Shown: piece by piece, positions 46,801 through 55,079 of the stretch | How positions within the stretch are numbered: position 1 is the stretch's first letter | Layout of the letters: every line of letters starts with the position of its first letter | NCBI RefSeq assembly: GCF_003385115.1 | Contig: NZ_QUNI01000001.1 | Location: 558,001-622,000 of the forward strand | Source: Flavobacterium aquicola | GTDB taxonomy: Bacteria > Bacteroidota > Bacteroidia > Flavobacteriales > Flavobacteriaceae | DNA: 64,000 nucleotides | Reading direction: 5' to 3' | The notes under the pieces: model-generated | Told to the model about the DNA's origin: nothing | Seen by the model: only the letters and a program-made list of their open reading frames with translations | Database searches by the model: none | Position numbers and translations under genes: made by a program

Positions 46801-47310
46801 AATTAAACGTGCAATAGCCGTTGGTGTTTTAGATTCTATTAAATCCAGTTCATTTGTCAGCTTATCGCCGATCGGAAAATCAGAACGTTCTACCAAATCA
46901 TTAATCATTCCCTGAAGTCCCATAGCGCGCCCATCGTCTGGAGCATAAATTCTGGTGATTCCGTAAGCTTGTAATTCTTCAATTTCAGAAGGAAGGATTA
47001 CACCGCCGCCTCCGCCAAAAATCTTGATGTGACCCGCTCCTTTTTCCTGAAGCAAATCGTACATGTATTTAAAATATTCATTGTGCCCTCCTTGGTAAGA
47101 AGTCATCGCTATGGCATTAGCATCTTCCTGAATCGCGGTGTTCACCACTTCCTCTACACTTCGGTCATGACCAAGATGAATTACTTCGACTCCTGTGGAC
47201 TGAATAATCCTTCTCATTATGTTTATTGCAGCATCATGGCCATCAAAGAGTGATGCAGCAGTTACGATTCGGACTTTATTTATGGGTACGTACGGTTTAA
47301 CTAATTCCAT
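43870..47310 (-). CDS. icmF: Fused B12-dependent acyl-CoA mutase IcmF
   Basis: A three-part enzyme of 1146 residues. The N-terminal adenosylcobalamin-binding domain (about 10-140) has D23-x-H25 (FDGHDAA), where the His becomes the cobalt ligand, and [14 protein letters not shown] central MeaI/ArgK-type GTPase chaperone (about 190-440) has P-loop GTGGAGKS (203-210) and NKFD. A mutase TIM-barrel occupies the C-terminal half (about 560-1146: [59 protein letters not shown]). This order defines IcmF, which interconverts isobutyryl-CoA and n-butyryl-CoA and also isovaleryl/pivalyl-CoA. Methylmalonyl-CoA mutase is excluded by architecture rather than by residue. It serves branched-chain acyl-CoA metabolism and is monocistronic. 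Confidence 0.9.
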   Translation of the reverse strand: MELVKPYVPINKVRIVTAASLFDGHDAAINIMRRIIQSTGVEVIHLGHDRSVEEVVNTAIQEDANAIAMTSYQGGHNEYFKYMYDLLQEKGAGHIKIFGGGGGVILPSEIEELQAYGITRIYAPDDGRAMGLQGMINDLVERSDFPIGDKLTNELDLIESKTPTAIARLISAAENFPEIAKPFFDIIHEKNKTSKIPVLGITGTGGAGKSSLVDELVRRFLIDFPEKTIGLISVDPSKRKTGGALLGDRIRMNAINNPRVYMRSLATRQSNLALSKYVAEAIEVLKAAKYDIIILETSGIGQSDTEIMDHSDVSLYVMTPEFGAATQLEKIDMLDFADLVALNKFDKRGALDAIRDVKKQYQRNHNLWDVNPDAMPVYGTIASQFNDPGMNTLYKSIMDKIVEKTDSDLKSTFEITREMSEKIFVIPPHRTRYLSEIAENNRKYDTTALSQEQVAQKLYGIFKTLESVSGKVPLINKAGIDDSSVLPNALAEHDENRIFINLLLNQFDKVKMDLDPYNWEMILNWDEKISLYKNPVYTFKVRDKEIKMATHTESLSHSQIPKVSMPKYKAWGDILRWCLQENVPGEFPFTSGLYPFKRDGEDPSRMFAGEGGPERTNKRFHYVSAGLPAKRLSTAFDSVTLYGNDPHLRPDIYGKIGNAGVSICCLDDAKKLYSGFDLVHAMTSVSMTINGPAPMLLGFFMNAAIDQQCEHYIQENNLEDEVTAIISKIYKEKGVERPHYQGDLPEGNNGLGLFLLGVTGDQVLPADVYDKIKAKTLKKVRGTVQADILKEDQAQNTCIFSTEFALRLMGDVQEYFIAQNVRNFYSVSISGYHIAEAGANPITQLAFTLSNGFTYVEYYLSRGMDINDFGPNLSFFFSNGVDPEYAVIGRVARKIWAKAMKNRYGANERAQMLKYHIQTSGRSLHAQEIDFNDIRTTLQALYAIYDNCNSLHTNAYDEAITTPTEESVRRAMAIQLIINKELGLAKNENPIQGSFIIEELTDLVEEAVLQEFDRITERGGVLGAMETMYQRSKIQEESLYYETLKHTGEFPIVGVNTFLSSKGSPTVIPAEVIRAAEEEKQYQIAMLDNLHQCHAVLVKEHLATLQEAAIKGDNLFEHLMEATKVCSLGQITEALFEVGGQYRRNM

Positions 47311-47635
47311 TTTATGAATATGATAATTTAACGGTGCAATTTACATAAATTTTAAAATAAAAATCAATAAAATCAATATAAAACACAAAATATGGCAACG
47401 TTGTTTTTTCCTAAGAAAACAGGGCTGTTTTCACAAAAAATTGGTATTTTCGAGGCCTAGCCCAATAAAAATGATTTAAGATTTTTGACTAACGATATTT
47501 GATTTTTGAAGTTCTAAAACTTATAAAAACAATAATCTTTGCGTTCAGCAGTATAAAAATCTAAAATCAGAAATCGTTCATCATCATTCAAAAATCCATA
47601 GGAATTGCTCCTAATTATTTAGAAAATTTAAACAA
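47311..47635. other. Intergenic gap icmF-purU
   Basis: Divergent 325-bp gap. It contains a short GAAAACAG-gg-CTGTTTTC palindrome (47415-47432) and AATCTTTG (47534-47541, one change from TAnnTTTG), which could be a distant purU -7 element. No ORF of note. Confidence 0.4.
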
Positions 47636-48490
47636 ATGCAAAGAATTACCATACTTATACATTGTGAAGATAAAAAAGCGATTATTGCCTCGGTAACTAA
47701 TTATATCGCTTCAATCGATGGAAATATTACCTACTTAGACCAGCATGTTGATGCCGATGAAAACGTTTTTTTTATGCGGTTAGAATGTCAGTTCAGTAAA
47801 CTCGATTGGAATATTGAATCAATTAAAAGCCACTTTCAAGAAAATCTTGCTACGCCTTTCAATATGACCTGGGAAATGTATCCCCAAGATCAAAAGCCCA
47901 AAATGGCTTTGTTTATTTCAAAATACGATCACTGTCTGTATGACATATTGGGACGTTATTGCGCAGGTGAATTACCACTTGAAATTCCTTTAATAATAAG
48001 TAACCATGAAGATTTAAAATGTGTGGCAGAACGTTTTAATATTCCGTTTTATCATGTTCCTTTTACAAAAGACAATAAAGAAGAGGGCGAAAAAGCCCAG
48101 ATTGAATTATTAAAACAATTTGATATTGATTTCATCGTTCTGGCCCGCTACATGCAGATTATCACTCCAAATTTAATCGCGCTGTACAAAAACAAAATCA
48201 TTAATATACATCATTCTTTCCTGCCGGCATTTCCAGGAGCAAAACCTTATCATTCTGCCTTTAAGCGCGGTGTGAAAATTATTGGTGCTACTAGTCATTA
48301 TGTTACTGAAGGTTTAGACGAAGGCCCAATTATTGAACAGGACATTTCAAGAGTAACGCACAGCCACTCTATAGAAGATTTTATTATGAAAGGACGGGAT
48401 TTGGAACGTATAGTACTTGCAAGAGCAATAAAACTGCATGCAGAGAGAAAAACTATGGTATATAACAATAAAACGGTTGTGTTTTCTTAA
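47636..48490 (+). CDS. purU: Formyltetrahydrofolate deformylase
   Basis: Hydrolyses 10-formyl-THF to THF and formate, balancing the one-carbon pool. An N-terminal ACT domain (residues 1-80) precedes a formyltransferase-fold domain (about 86-284). NIHHSFLPAFPGAKPY carries the Asn and His of the active site; GLDEGPIIEQD and RVTHSHSIEDF belong to the catalytic loop, with Asp near residue 228. At 284 residues it is the normal length. Purine and glycine-cleavage genes are not adjacent. Confidence 0.93.
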   Translation: MQRITILIHCEDKKAIIASVTNYIASIDGNITYLDQHVDADENVFFMRLECQFSKLDWNIESIKSHFQENLATPFNMTWEMYPQDQKPKMALFISKYDHCLYDILGRYCAGELPLEIPLIISNHEDLKCVAERFNIPFYHVPFTKDNKEEGEKAQIELLKQFDIDFIVLARYMQIITPNLIALYKNKIINIHHSFLPAFPGAKPYHSAFKRGVKIIGATSHYVTEGLDEGPIIEQDISRVTHSHSIEDFIMKGRDLERIVLARAIKLHAERKTMVYNNKTVVFS

Positions 48491-48585
48491 AGTAATCTCA
48501 GAGCAAAACTTTACATTTTTTTTAGGAAAATTTCAAATTGGTGAGACACATGATTTATATACATTTGAAAAAAATAAAAATAAAA

Positions 48586-49308
48586 ATGAAAAAAGCTCTA
48601 TTCCTACTTTTAATCCTGCCTGCCATTAGTAATGCCCAATTTAAAGACATTTTAGCAAAAGCGAAAGAAAAAATAAATTCCGTTACGAACACAAACAGCA
48701 GTTTAGATATCGCTGCTGGATTAAAAGAAGCCCTCAACAAAGGAGTTACTGAACAAGTGTCTAAATTAACAGCAATGGATGGTTTCTATAAAAACGAAGC
48801 TGTAAAAATTTTAATGCCGGAAGAATTAGCAAAAGTTGATAAAACCCTGCGAAAAATGGGAATGTCAAAATTGGCAGATGAAGGTATTCTGGTTTTAAAC
48901 AGAGCTGCCGAAGATGCTGTAAAAGAAGCCACACCTATTTTTGTATCAGCAATTAAAAACATAACTATAACAGATGCTAAAGGCATTTTGCTGGGGAATG
49001 AAAATGCCGCAACGGTTTATTTACAATCGGCAACTACAACTTCGCTGTATGTTAAGTTTAACCCAGTTGTTCAGCAGTCTATAGGCAAAGTTGGAGCTGA
49101 TGTAATCTGGACCAAAATAATAACGCAGTACAATACAATCCCATTTGTAACCAAGATAAATCCTGATCTTACAGATTATGTCACCTTAAAAGCGCTGGAT
49201 GGTGTTTTTAAAATGATTACCATCGAAGAAAAAAACATCAGAAGTAATATTGATGACAGAACATCAGATGTTTTGAAGAAAGTATTCGCTTTACAGGACA
49301 ACAAATAA
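48586..49308 (+). CDS. DUF4197 domain protein, secreted
   Basis: Product of 240 residues from the ATG at 48586; the longer reading starts at a TTG. It has a signal peptide (ending ISNAQF), then an all-alpha-looking DUF4197 domain (AAGLKEALNKGVTEQVSKL, GMSKLADEGILVLNRAAEDA). The function is unknown; family members are periplasmic in many Gram-negatives. It follows purU by 95 bp. Confidence 0.85.
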   Translation: MKKALFLLLILPAISNAQFKDILAKAKEKINSVTNTNSSLDIAAGLKEALNKGVTEQVSKLTAMDGFYKNEAVKILMPEELAKVDKTLRKMGMSKLADEGILVLNRAAEDAVKEATPIFVSAIKNITITDAKGILLGNENAATVYLQSATTTSLYVKFNPVVQQSIGKVGADVIWTKIITQYNTIPFVTKINPDLTDYVTLKALDGVFKMITIEEKNIRSNIDDRTSDVLKKVFALQDNK

Positions 49309-49498
49309 TATCCTTAAAAATCAAATAGTTATATCTGAAAAATATCAGAATTTTAATATGTTAAAATTACATTTAAAAACTTAACTTTTGAAGATTAACT
49401 AATAACAATTCCTTAACAGCAATAATTAAACAATATACTGATCTTTGCAATGTAATAAACTGGTTATTTATTATTTTGGTTTTGGTTAGTTATAAAAT

Positions 49499-49530
49499 TG
49501 CCTGCAGCTATAAGTTGCAGGCATTTTTTA
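49499..49530 (+). terminator. Orphan plus-strand terminator
   Basis: 8-bp stem TGCCTGCA (49499-49506) with TGCAGGCA (49516-49523) and TTTTTT on the plus strand. No plus-strand gene ends near it (DUF4197 stops 190 bp earlier). GATCTTTG at 49440-49447 is one change from a -7 element, so a transcript of about 75-90 nt ending here is possible. Confidence 0.65.
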
Positions 49531-49546
49531 TTTAATATTGTTAGAT

Positions 49547-50332
49547 TTATTTAGTGTTATTTATAAAACACAAAACTGCGGTATTGAAAGCATTTGGCTG
49601 TTCTACATTGACCACATGCCCGCATTTTTCGATTACAAATAATTGAGAGGATTTATAATGACTTTCTACAACCTTGCGAACAGACGGCAAAAACATATAA
49701 TCTTCTTCGCCCATAACATAAAGTGTTGGAATATTCAATTCTACCTGACGGAACCACTTTAATACAGGATTTATCTCGGCAGTGAGTTTAAACCATTTTA
49801 TAAATTCTTTTTGGTACAGCTTCTTAGCTTCAGTAATAAAAAGAGATCGTGACTGCTTATGGCTTTTTTTAGGCATGATCACAAAAGCAAAAAATTTATA
49901 TAAAACCAAATAAGGCAATACATACTTAAAAGTGTTTCCTAACCGCATTAATATTTGGGAACGAAAATTCATTTTTAAGATCGCTCCGCCAAGAATCATG
50001 GTCTGAACTCTGTCAGGATACATTTCAGCCAACTGCCGAATAAGAATTGTTCCCAATGAAATACCTACAAAATGTGATTTTTCAATTTTCAGATGGTCCA
50101 AAACTTCGAGAATATCATTGGCTAAAGCCGAAAAAGTATATTTTTGCTTGAAAGCCGTTTTTAAAGTAGTTTTGGATTCGCCATGTCCCCTTAAATCAAG
50201 AAGTAAGACATTATAGTCCTTTTTGAAATCTCTAATCTGCTTGAACCAAATAGACGAACTTCCTCCAGCGCCATGCACAAATGTGACCCATTGCTCACTG
50301 TTTTCGTTCCTATATAATGTATAATTAATCAC
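49547..50332 (-). CDS. Alpha/beta hydrolase
   Basis: Cytoplasmic hydrolase of 261 residues. Nucleophile elbow GISLGT with S92, oxyanion motif VHGAGGSSS (19-27), then a late Asp in MGEEDY and His in CGHVV. The only sensible start is a GTG at 50332; no in-frame ATG precedes the fold. The substrate is unknown; close relatives include carboxylesterases and epoxide hydrolase-like enzymes. It is isolated from its neighbours. Confidence 0.82.
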   Translation of the reverse strand: MINYTLYRNENSEQWVTFVHGAGGSSSIWFKQIRDFKKDYNVLLLDLRGHGESKTTLKTAFKQKYTFSALANDILEVLDHLKIEKSHFVGISLGTILIRQLAEMYPDRVQTMILGGAILKMNFRSQILMRLGNTFKYVLPYLVLYKFFAFVIMPKKSHKQSRSLFITEAKKLYQKEFIKWFKLTAEINPVLKWFRQVELNIPTLYVMGEEDYMFLPSVRKVVESHYKSSQLFVIEKCGHVVNVEQPNAFNTAVLCFINNTK

Positions 50333-50439
50333 TTATGTTTTTTTTGCTGGACAAATATAGTTCTTTTTTAGACTTTTGGATTGCTGGTTTTTCAGATTAT
50401 TAGACTGTTCCGCTTCTGATTTGTTAGATTTTAAACTTT

Positions 50440-51234
50440 TTAAATACTATTATGCAGGTATTTAAAGTAATCGAAAGCCTTCAATAATCGGCTTCCGTAC
50501 CATGAAAACATTTCTCCGTCCACTAAAATAGCTTGTGCACTATTCGTAAATTTCACTATGTCATAGCCATCCTCTGCTTTAAAAGGAAAAGGCTCTGAAG
50601 AAAGCAGTGCCAAATCCAAACTTCCGTCAGGATCCATTTTTTCAAGATCAATTTCTGGGTATCTTTCTCGGGAAGCATACTGATTCTGAAAATGGTTCAG
50701 CTTTAACAATTCATCAATAAAAGTTCCCGAACCGGCCACCATATAAGGATTCTTCCAAATGAAGTAAGCCACTTTCTTAACCGGGATATCTTTTACAAAC
50801 TCTTTAAAACCGCTCAAAGCAAAAGTTAATTTATCGTTCCATTTTCTAGCTTCGGTTCTTCGGTTGAAAATCTGGCCAAAGTCGGTTATCATTTGAAAAT
50901 TATCTTCGATAGTGAAAATATCAGTTACCCAGACTGAGCATATCTTTTTTAATTCTTCGACTATTTCCTGAGTATTCTCTTCTTTATTACAGATAATAAT
51001 ATCGGGATTGAGCTCGCGGATCTTGTCGTAATTCACTTTCTTGGTTCCGCCAACTGTTTTTTTAGTCGATTTTAAATGATAAGGATGCACGCAAAATTTT
51101 GTGATTCCAACGATATTTTCTTCCAAACCCAAATCATAAAGCAGTTCGGTTTGAGAAGGTACAAGAGAAACGATTCGTTTTGGAGTTATTTCAAAAGAAT
51201 GAGAAAAACCGACCTGATCTTTTAACTGCTTCAT
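50440..51234 (-). CDS. BtuF-like cobalamin/metal-binding protein without signal
   Basis: Member of the helical-backbone metal receptor family (264 residues, close to BtuF). Recognisable segments are KRIVSLVPSQTELLYDLGLEENIVGITKFCVHP and NPDIIICNKEENTQEIVEEL. Unlike true periplasmic BtuF it has no signal peptide; it begins MKQLKDQVGF. So it is either cytoplasmic, or the start is mis-called (no in-frame ATG lies upstream that gives a signal). Related flavobacterial genes look similar. Its role in B12 handling is an inference, attractive because icmF needs B12. Confidence 0.72.
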   Translation of the reverse strand: MKQLKDQVGFSHSFEITPKRIVSLVPSQTELLYDLGLEENIVGITKFCVHPYHLKSTKKTVGGTKKVNYDKIRELNPDIIICNKEENTQEIVEELKKICSVWVTDIFTIEDNFQMITDFGQIFNRRTEARKWNDKLTFALSGFKEFVKDIPVKKVAYFIWKNPYMVAGSGTFIDELLKLNHFQNQYASRERYPEIDLEKMDPDGSLDLALLSSEPFPFKAEDGYDIVKFTNSAQAILVDGEMFSWYGSRLLKAFDYFKYLHNSI

Positions 51235-51260
51235 TTTGTTTACTTGTTGGATTGTATATA

Positions 51261-51350
51261 TAAACGCAAAGTTCGCTAAGATTTACGCTAAGAACGCAAA
51301 ACTATCTACTTTACGAACCTTGTGAAAAAACTTAGCGAACTTAGCGTTTA
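51261..51350. repeat. 90-bp inverted repeat element
   Basis: TAAACGCAAAGTTCGCTAAG at 51261-51280 is nearly perfectly complementary to CTTAGCGAACTTAGCGTTTA at 51331-51350 (one mismatch in 20). The middle holds further related words (ACGCTAAGAACGCAAA). It lies between the BtuF-like gene and pyrF. Confidence 0.75.
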
Positions 51351-51387
51351 AATTATATTCAAAGGGGGCTTTAAACTCATTAACTTT

Positions 51388-52203
51388 TTATGCTTTTAAA
51401 ACCTCCTCCATTTCCTGCTGCATTTTCAAAGCTTCGGCTCTGGCTGCATCGGCAAAATCTGTTCCGTTTGAGGCATAAAGAATCGCTCGGGAAGAATTAA
51501 TCAGTAATCCTACATTATCATTCATTCCGTATTTACATACTTCAGAAAGGCTTCCTCCTTGCGCGCCAACGCCAGGCACAAGCAGGAAACTGTCAGGAAC
51601 AATTTTACGGACTTCGGTAAAATATTCTGCTTTTGTAGCTCCTACAACATACATCAGGTTTTCAGAATTTTTCCAAGTTTTAGAAGTTTCCAAAACCTGT
51701 TTGTACAATTCCTTTCCATTTACCTCCAAAGTCTGGAAATCGAAAGCACCTTCATTAGACGTCAAAGCAAGCATTATGGTGTGTTTATTTTCGAAAGCAA
51801 GAAAAGGCTCTACTGAATCTTTTCCCATATATGGAGCAACAGTCACACTGTCAAAATTTAAATCCTCAAAAAAAGCTTTAGCATACATAGAAGATGTATT
51901 TCCAATATCTCCTCTTTTGGCATCAGCAATAGTGTAAATTTCAGGATATTTTTCATTGATATATTCAATAGTCTTCTGCAGTGAAGTCCATCCTTTTAAT
52001 CCGTAAGCTTCAAAGAAAGCAATATTGGGTTTATATGCCACCGTCAAATCATGCGTCGCATCAATAATGGCTTTATTAAATTCGAAAATAGGATCTTCTA
52101 ATTCTAATAAATGCTGTGGAATTTTATTTAAATCTACATCTAAACCTACGCATAGAAATGATTTTTTAATTTGGATCTGTTCGCAAAGCTGTTGTGTTGT
52201 CAT
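51388..52203 (-). CDS. pyrF: Orotidine-5'-phosphate decarboxylase
   Basis: Decarboxylates OMP to UMP, the last step of UMP synthesis. Type 2 OMP decarboxylase of 271 residues with the catalytic Lys-Asp array in [20 protein letters not shown] and the substrate loop [27 protein letters not shown] carries the phosphate-binding glycines. No other pyr gene adjoins it here; pyrG is 37 kb away. Confidence 0.94.
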   Translation of the reverse strand: MTTQQLCEQIQIKKSFLCVGLDVDLNKIPQHLLELEDPIFEFNKAIIDATHDLTVAYKPNIAFFEAYGLKGWTSLQKTIEYINEKYPEIYTIADAKRGDIGNTSSMYAKAFFEDLNFDSVTVAPYMGKDSVEPFLAFENKHTIMLALTSNEGAFDFQTLEVNGKELYKQVLETSKTWKNSENLMYVVGATKAEYFTEVRKIVPDSFLLVPGVGAQGGSLSEVCKYGMNDNVGLLINSSRAILYASNGTDFADAARAEALKMQQEMEEVLKA

Positions 52204-52223
52204 GTAAAATTTATTGTGGTTGG

Positions 52224-52231
52224 CAAATTTA
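52224..52231 (-). promoter_or_regulatory. pyrF -7 element
   Basis: On the minus strand TAAATTTG, a perfect TAnnTTTG, 20 bp before the ATG. The -33 is poor. Confidence 0.5.
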
Positions 52232-52384
52232 CAAACTTGAATCTAATAAAACTTGGAATTTTGCAACATTCCTTAATAATTGTGTAAGGGTTTTGGAAGA
52301 CTGCTGCAATAATTTTGTAAACAGCCTGTAGAGATATTCGATACAGAAATAAAAATATGTGACTAATTTTAAAATACATCTATT

Positions 52385-52570
52385 ATGAACACTACAGAAA
52401 TCAAAGGAAACTGGAACGAGATTAAAGGAAAACTAAAACAGCAATATGCCGACCTTACTGATGACGATTTATTGTACGAAGAAGGAAAAGAGGATGAAAT
52501 GTATGGAAAAATCCAAAAAAGAATTGGTAAATCGAAAGATGAAATTACAAAATGGATTGCAGATTTGTAA
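52385..52570 (+). CDS. CsbD family stress protein
   Basis: Small hydrophilic protein of 61 residues with the family signature [21 protein letters not shown]. CsbD-family proteins are induced by general stress in many bacteria; their molecular role is unknown. It is the first gene of a plus-strand run to 60.9 kb that holds other stress-associated small proteins. Confidence 0.88.
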   Translation: MNTTEIKGNWNEIKGKLKQQYADLTDDDLLYEEGKEDEMYGKIQKRIGKSKDEITKWIADL

Positions 52571-52682
52571 TTGATTATTCCAAATAACAAAATTGAACTG
52601 TCTATACTTTTTACTAATTTCTATTTTTTATAGAGGTTATTAATTTCCTATAGGCAGTTCTTTATTCTAAAAAAACTTATCC

Positions 52683-53807
52683 ATGAATCTAAACAATACA
52701 GACAATCACTTTGCATTAGACCTGCTGGGCTCTGTTTTGATTGTTTTTATTGCATACATGTTACAGGATTTTTTAATCCCCTTATTCTTCGCTATTATTC
52801 TAAGTGTTTTAATTTATCCAATCGTACAATATTTTGAATCAACACTTTGTTTTAACCGGATTCTTTCGATAACAATTGCTATAACAATTTTTGTTTCTTT
52901 GGCTTTTACTGTTTTTATTTTAATAGGTTTTCAATTTGAAGAAATAGTCGACAAAAGCGATACCTATTATAAGGAAATAGAACAAAAAATAAGCCCGTTA
53001 GTAACACAAACCGAAAAAACGACTGGTATACACAGGGCTGATGTAATTGAAGATAAGCAATTAGAAATAAAAGAAATAGCAAAACAAAATTCAACTGGAA
53101 TTATGAATTTCATTGCTACTTCAGGAAGTATTTTAGGCGATTTCATTTTGACACCGCTCTATATGTTTCTGTTTCTATTATATCGGAATTTCTTAGTCAG
53201 TTTTTTATACAAAACAACTGAGAAAGTTTGTCACAGAACAAAAATGAGAAACATTCTAAGCGAACTTTATAAAGTACAGCGAAGTTATTTATTAGGTCTG
53301 CTTATTGTGATGACAATTGTAGGTATTCTAAACAGCCTGGGATTGCTTCTTTTAGGAATTGAACATGCTTTTTTCTTTGGGTTCTTAGCATCCCTATTAT
53401 TGTTAATACCTTACATTGGTATTGTAATTGGTTCTCTTTTGCCTGCATTAATAGCTTTGGCAACAAAAGATTCTTATTGGTATTCTATTGGAGTAATCGG
53501 TATATTTGGATTCATACAGTTCCTTGAAGGAAACTTTATAACTCCAAAAATCACTGGCTCCAAAGTTTCGCTAAATGTTTTCGCATCAATCCTGTCTCTT
53601 ATTCTATTCTCGATGCTGTGGGGAATTCCGGGAATGATATTAGCCTTACCAGTTACAGCTTCACTAAAAGTTATATTTGATAATTCCGAAAAATTAAAGC
53701 CAATAGGTTTTTTACTGGGAGAAGCAAAGGAGAAATACTTTAGCAATAAAGCAAAAAACAGATTAAAAATCTGGAAAAGAATTAGGCTTCAAAACTCGAA
53801 AATTTAG
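52683..53807 (+). CDS. AI-2E family transporter
   Basis: Multi-spanning membrane protein of 374 residues. It has paired helices at the start (residues 12-65), a long hydrophilic loop (about 90-140) and a second helix block (about 145-330) containing YLLGLLIVMTIVGILNSLGLLL and GFIQFLEGNFITPKITGSKVSLN, typical of the AI-2E/PerM family. Substrates are poorly known; some members act as sodium/proton antiporters or permeases. It lies 112 bp after csbD. Confidence 0.88.
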   Translation: MNLNNTDNHFALDLLGSVLIVFIAYMLQDFLIPLFFAIILSVLIYPIVQYFESTLCFNRILSITIAITIFVSLAFTVFILIGFQFEEIVDKSDTYYKEIEQKISPLVTQTEKTTGIHRADVIEDKQLEIKEIAKQNSTGIMNFIATSGSILGDFILTPLYMFLFLLYRNFLVSFLYKTTEKVCHRTKMRNILSELYKVQRSYLLGLLIVMTIVGILNSLGLLLLGIEHAFFFGFLASLLLLIPYIGIVIGSLLPALIALATKDSYWYSIGVIGIFGFIQFLEGNFITPKITGSKVSLNVFASILSLILFSMLWGIPGMILALPVTASLKVIFDNSEKLKPIGFLLGEAKEKYFSNKAKNRLKIWKRIRLQNSKI

Positions 53808-53900
53808 GTCGTGTTAAAAGTTCCTTTACAGGAAAATATAATTAACAATTATCAGGAAAATTTCGAACACGAGAATGAAAACATAAGTTAACAAACAATA

Positions 53901-53936
53901 TTTTGCTATATTTTACAATATTTTTAATTACTTTAG
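53901..53936 (+). promoter_or_regulatory. Possible promoter of AraC-receiver-kinase cassette
   Basis: TTTTG (53901-53905), 23 bp, TACTTTAG (53929-53936; one change from TAnnTTTG), then 18 bp to the ATG at 53955. Confidence 0.4.
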
Positions 53937-53954
53937 TAACAAATAATTTTGATC

Positions 53955-54515
53955 ATGAGAATATTTATTAAATTTGATTTCAATAATACTTGTAAAAAAA
54001 TTCTTGAAGAAAAACTGGAGGAATGCCAAATAAAACATAGAATTCTTGGTTTTGGAGAAGTTGAATTTTTAGAAAAGGTTTCGACAGAAAAAATGGATTT
54101 GTTTAGCAAATCATTGGATCGATATGGAATTGAGATTGTTGAAAATCAAAAAACAATTTTAATACAAAAAATTAAAGACGCGATAGTAGATATGGTTTTT
54201 AATGAAGATAGTGCCGTTAATGTAAAAAGCTCGGTTTATCTATCAGAAAAACTTAATCATTCATATGGTTATTTATCTAATATTTTTTCTGAAGTAACTT
54301 ATACTTCTATTGAAAATTTTATCATCCTCCAAAAAATAGAATATACAAAGCAATTAATCATCAACAATCAGCTGTCATTAACAGAGATAGCCTTTAAACT
54401 AAATTATTCCAGTGTTGCACATTTAAGTTCACAGTTTAAAAACACTACTGGTATAACACCTTCAGCCTTCCAGAGAATTATCAACAAACGAAGGGAAATT
54501 GCCTCTAAAAAATAA
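53955..54515 (+). CDS. Short AraC-type regulator
   Basis: Regulator of 186 residues from the ATG at 53955; an alternative start two codons earlier is a TTG. The first 60 residues form a small domain (FNNTCKKILEEKL, GFGEVEFLEKV) unlike known sensing domains. The last 100 form an AraC DNA-binding region (YGYLSNIFSEVTYTSIENFI, LSLTEIAFKLNYSSVAHLSSQFKN). The N-terminal domain, short and ferredoxin-like in strand pattern, may dimerise. It lies 12 bp before the receiver gene, so the two are likely co-transcribed. Confidence 0.85.
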   Translation: MRIFIKFDFNNTCKKILEEKLEECQIKHRILGFGEVEFLEKVSTEKMDLFSKSLDRYGIEIVENQKTILIQKIKDAIVDMVFNEDSAVNVKSSVYLSEKLNHSYGYLSNIFSEVTYTSIENFIILQKIEYTKQLIINNQLSLTEIAFKLNYSSVAHLSSQFKNTTGITPSAFQRIINKRREIASKK

Positions 54516-54527
54516 AAACAAAAAAAC

Positions 54528-54974
54528 ATGCAGCACGATTCTATACTTATAACACTAGCAGACGACGACGAAGACGATAGATTATTTTTTATTGATGCTT
54601 TCGAAGAATTAAAAATCAATACAGTAGTCAATACAGTCAACAACGGGAGAGAATTATTGAACTATATAAATGATCCTGAAACCATATTGCCAAACATCAT
54701 TTTTTTAGATTTAAACATGCCTATTTTAAACGGGATCGAATCTTTGAAAGAGATTAAGCAAAATGAAAGATTTAAAGACATTGTCATAGCCATATATTCT
54801 ACCTCGTCATCAGATCAGGATGTGGAAGACACGTTTGTTCTGGGCGCAAATATATACATTAAAAAACCGAGCAATTTTGATAGTTTAAAAAAAGTATTAT
54901 CAGAGATTGTTACAATAAACTGGCAGTATCATACCAGTGGTTTGAATAAAGACACCTTTTTGCTTCGATTATAA
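54528..54974 (+). CDS. Single-domain response regulator (Rcp1-like)
   Basis: Receiver-only protein of 148 residues. Acidic pocket D12-D15 (ADDDEDD), phospho-acceptor D61 (FLDLNMP), then the Ser/Thr switch (AIYSTSS) and the Lys of NIYIKKPSN. No output domain, as in CheY/Rcp1-type proteins that serve PAS- or phytochrome-type kinases. It is sandwiched between the AraC gene (12 bp) and a hybrid-free PAS kinase (105 bp), so the kinase may signal through it. Confidence 0.92.
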   Translation: MQHDSILITLADDDEDDRLFFIDAFEELKINTVVNTVNNGRELLNYINDPETILPNIIFLDLNMPILNGIESLKEIKQNERFKDIVIAIYSTSSSDQDVEDTFVLGANIYIKKPSNFDSLKKVLSEIVTINWQYHTSGLNKDTFLLRL

Positions 54975-55079
54975 TCCCAATTAACAACTTATATGATAGA
55001 AGCATGATACAAAATGCTTAACATACAACGAAGAAGATATTTGAATTACATATGACCAATAAAAAATTATTACCAACAT

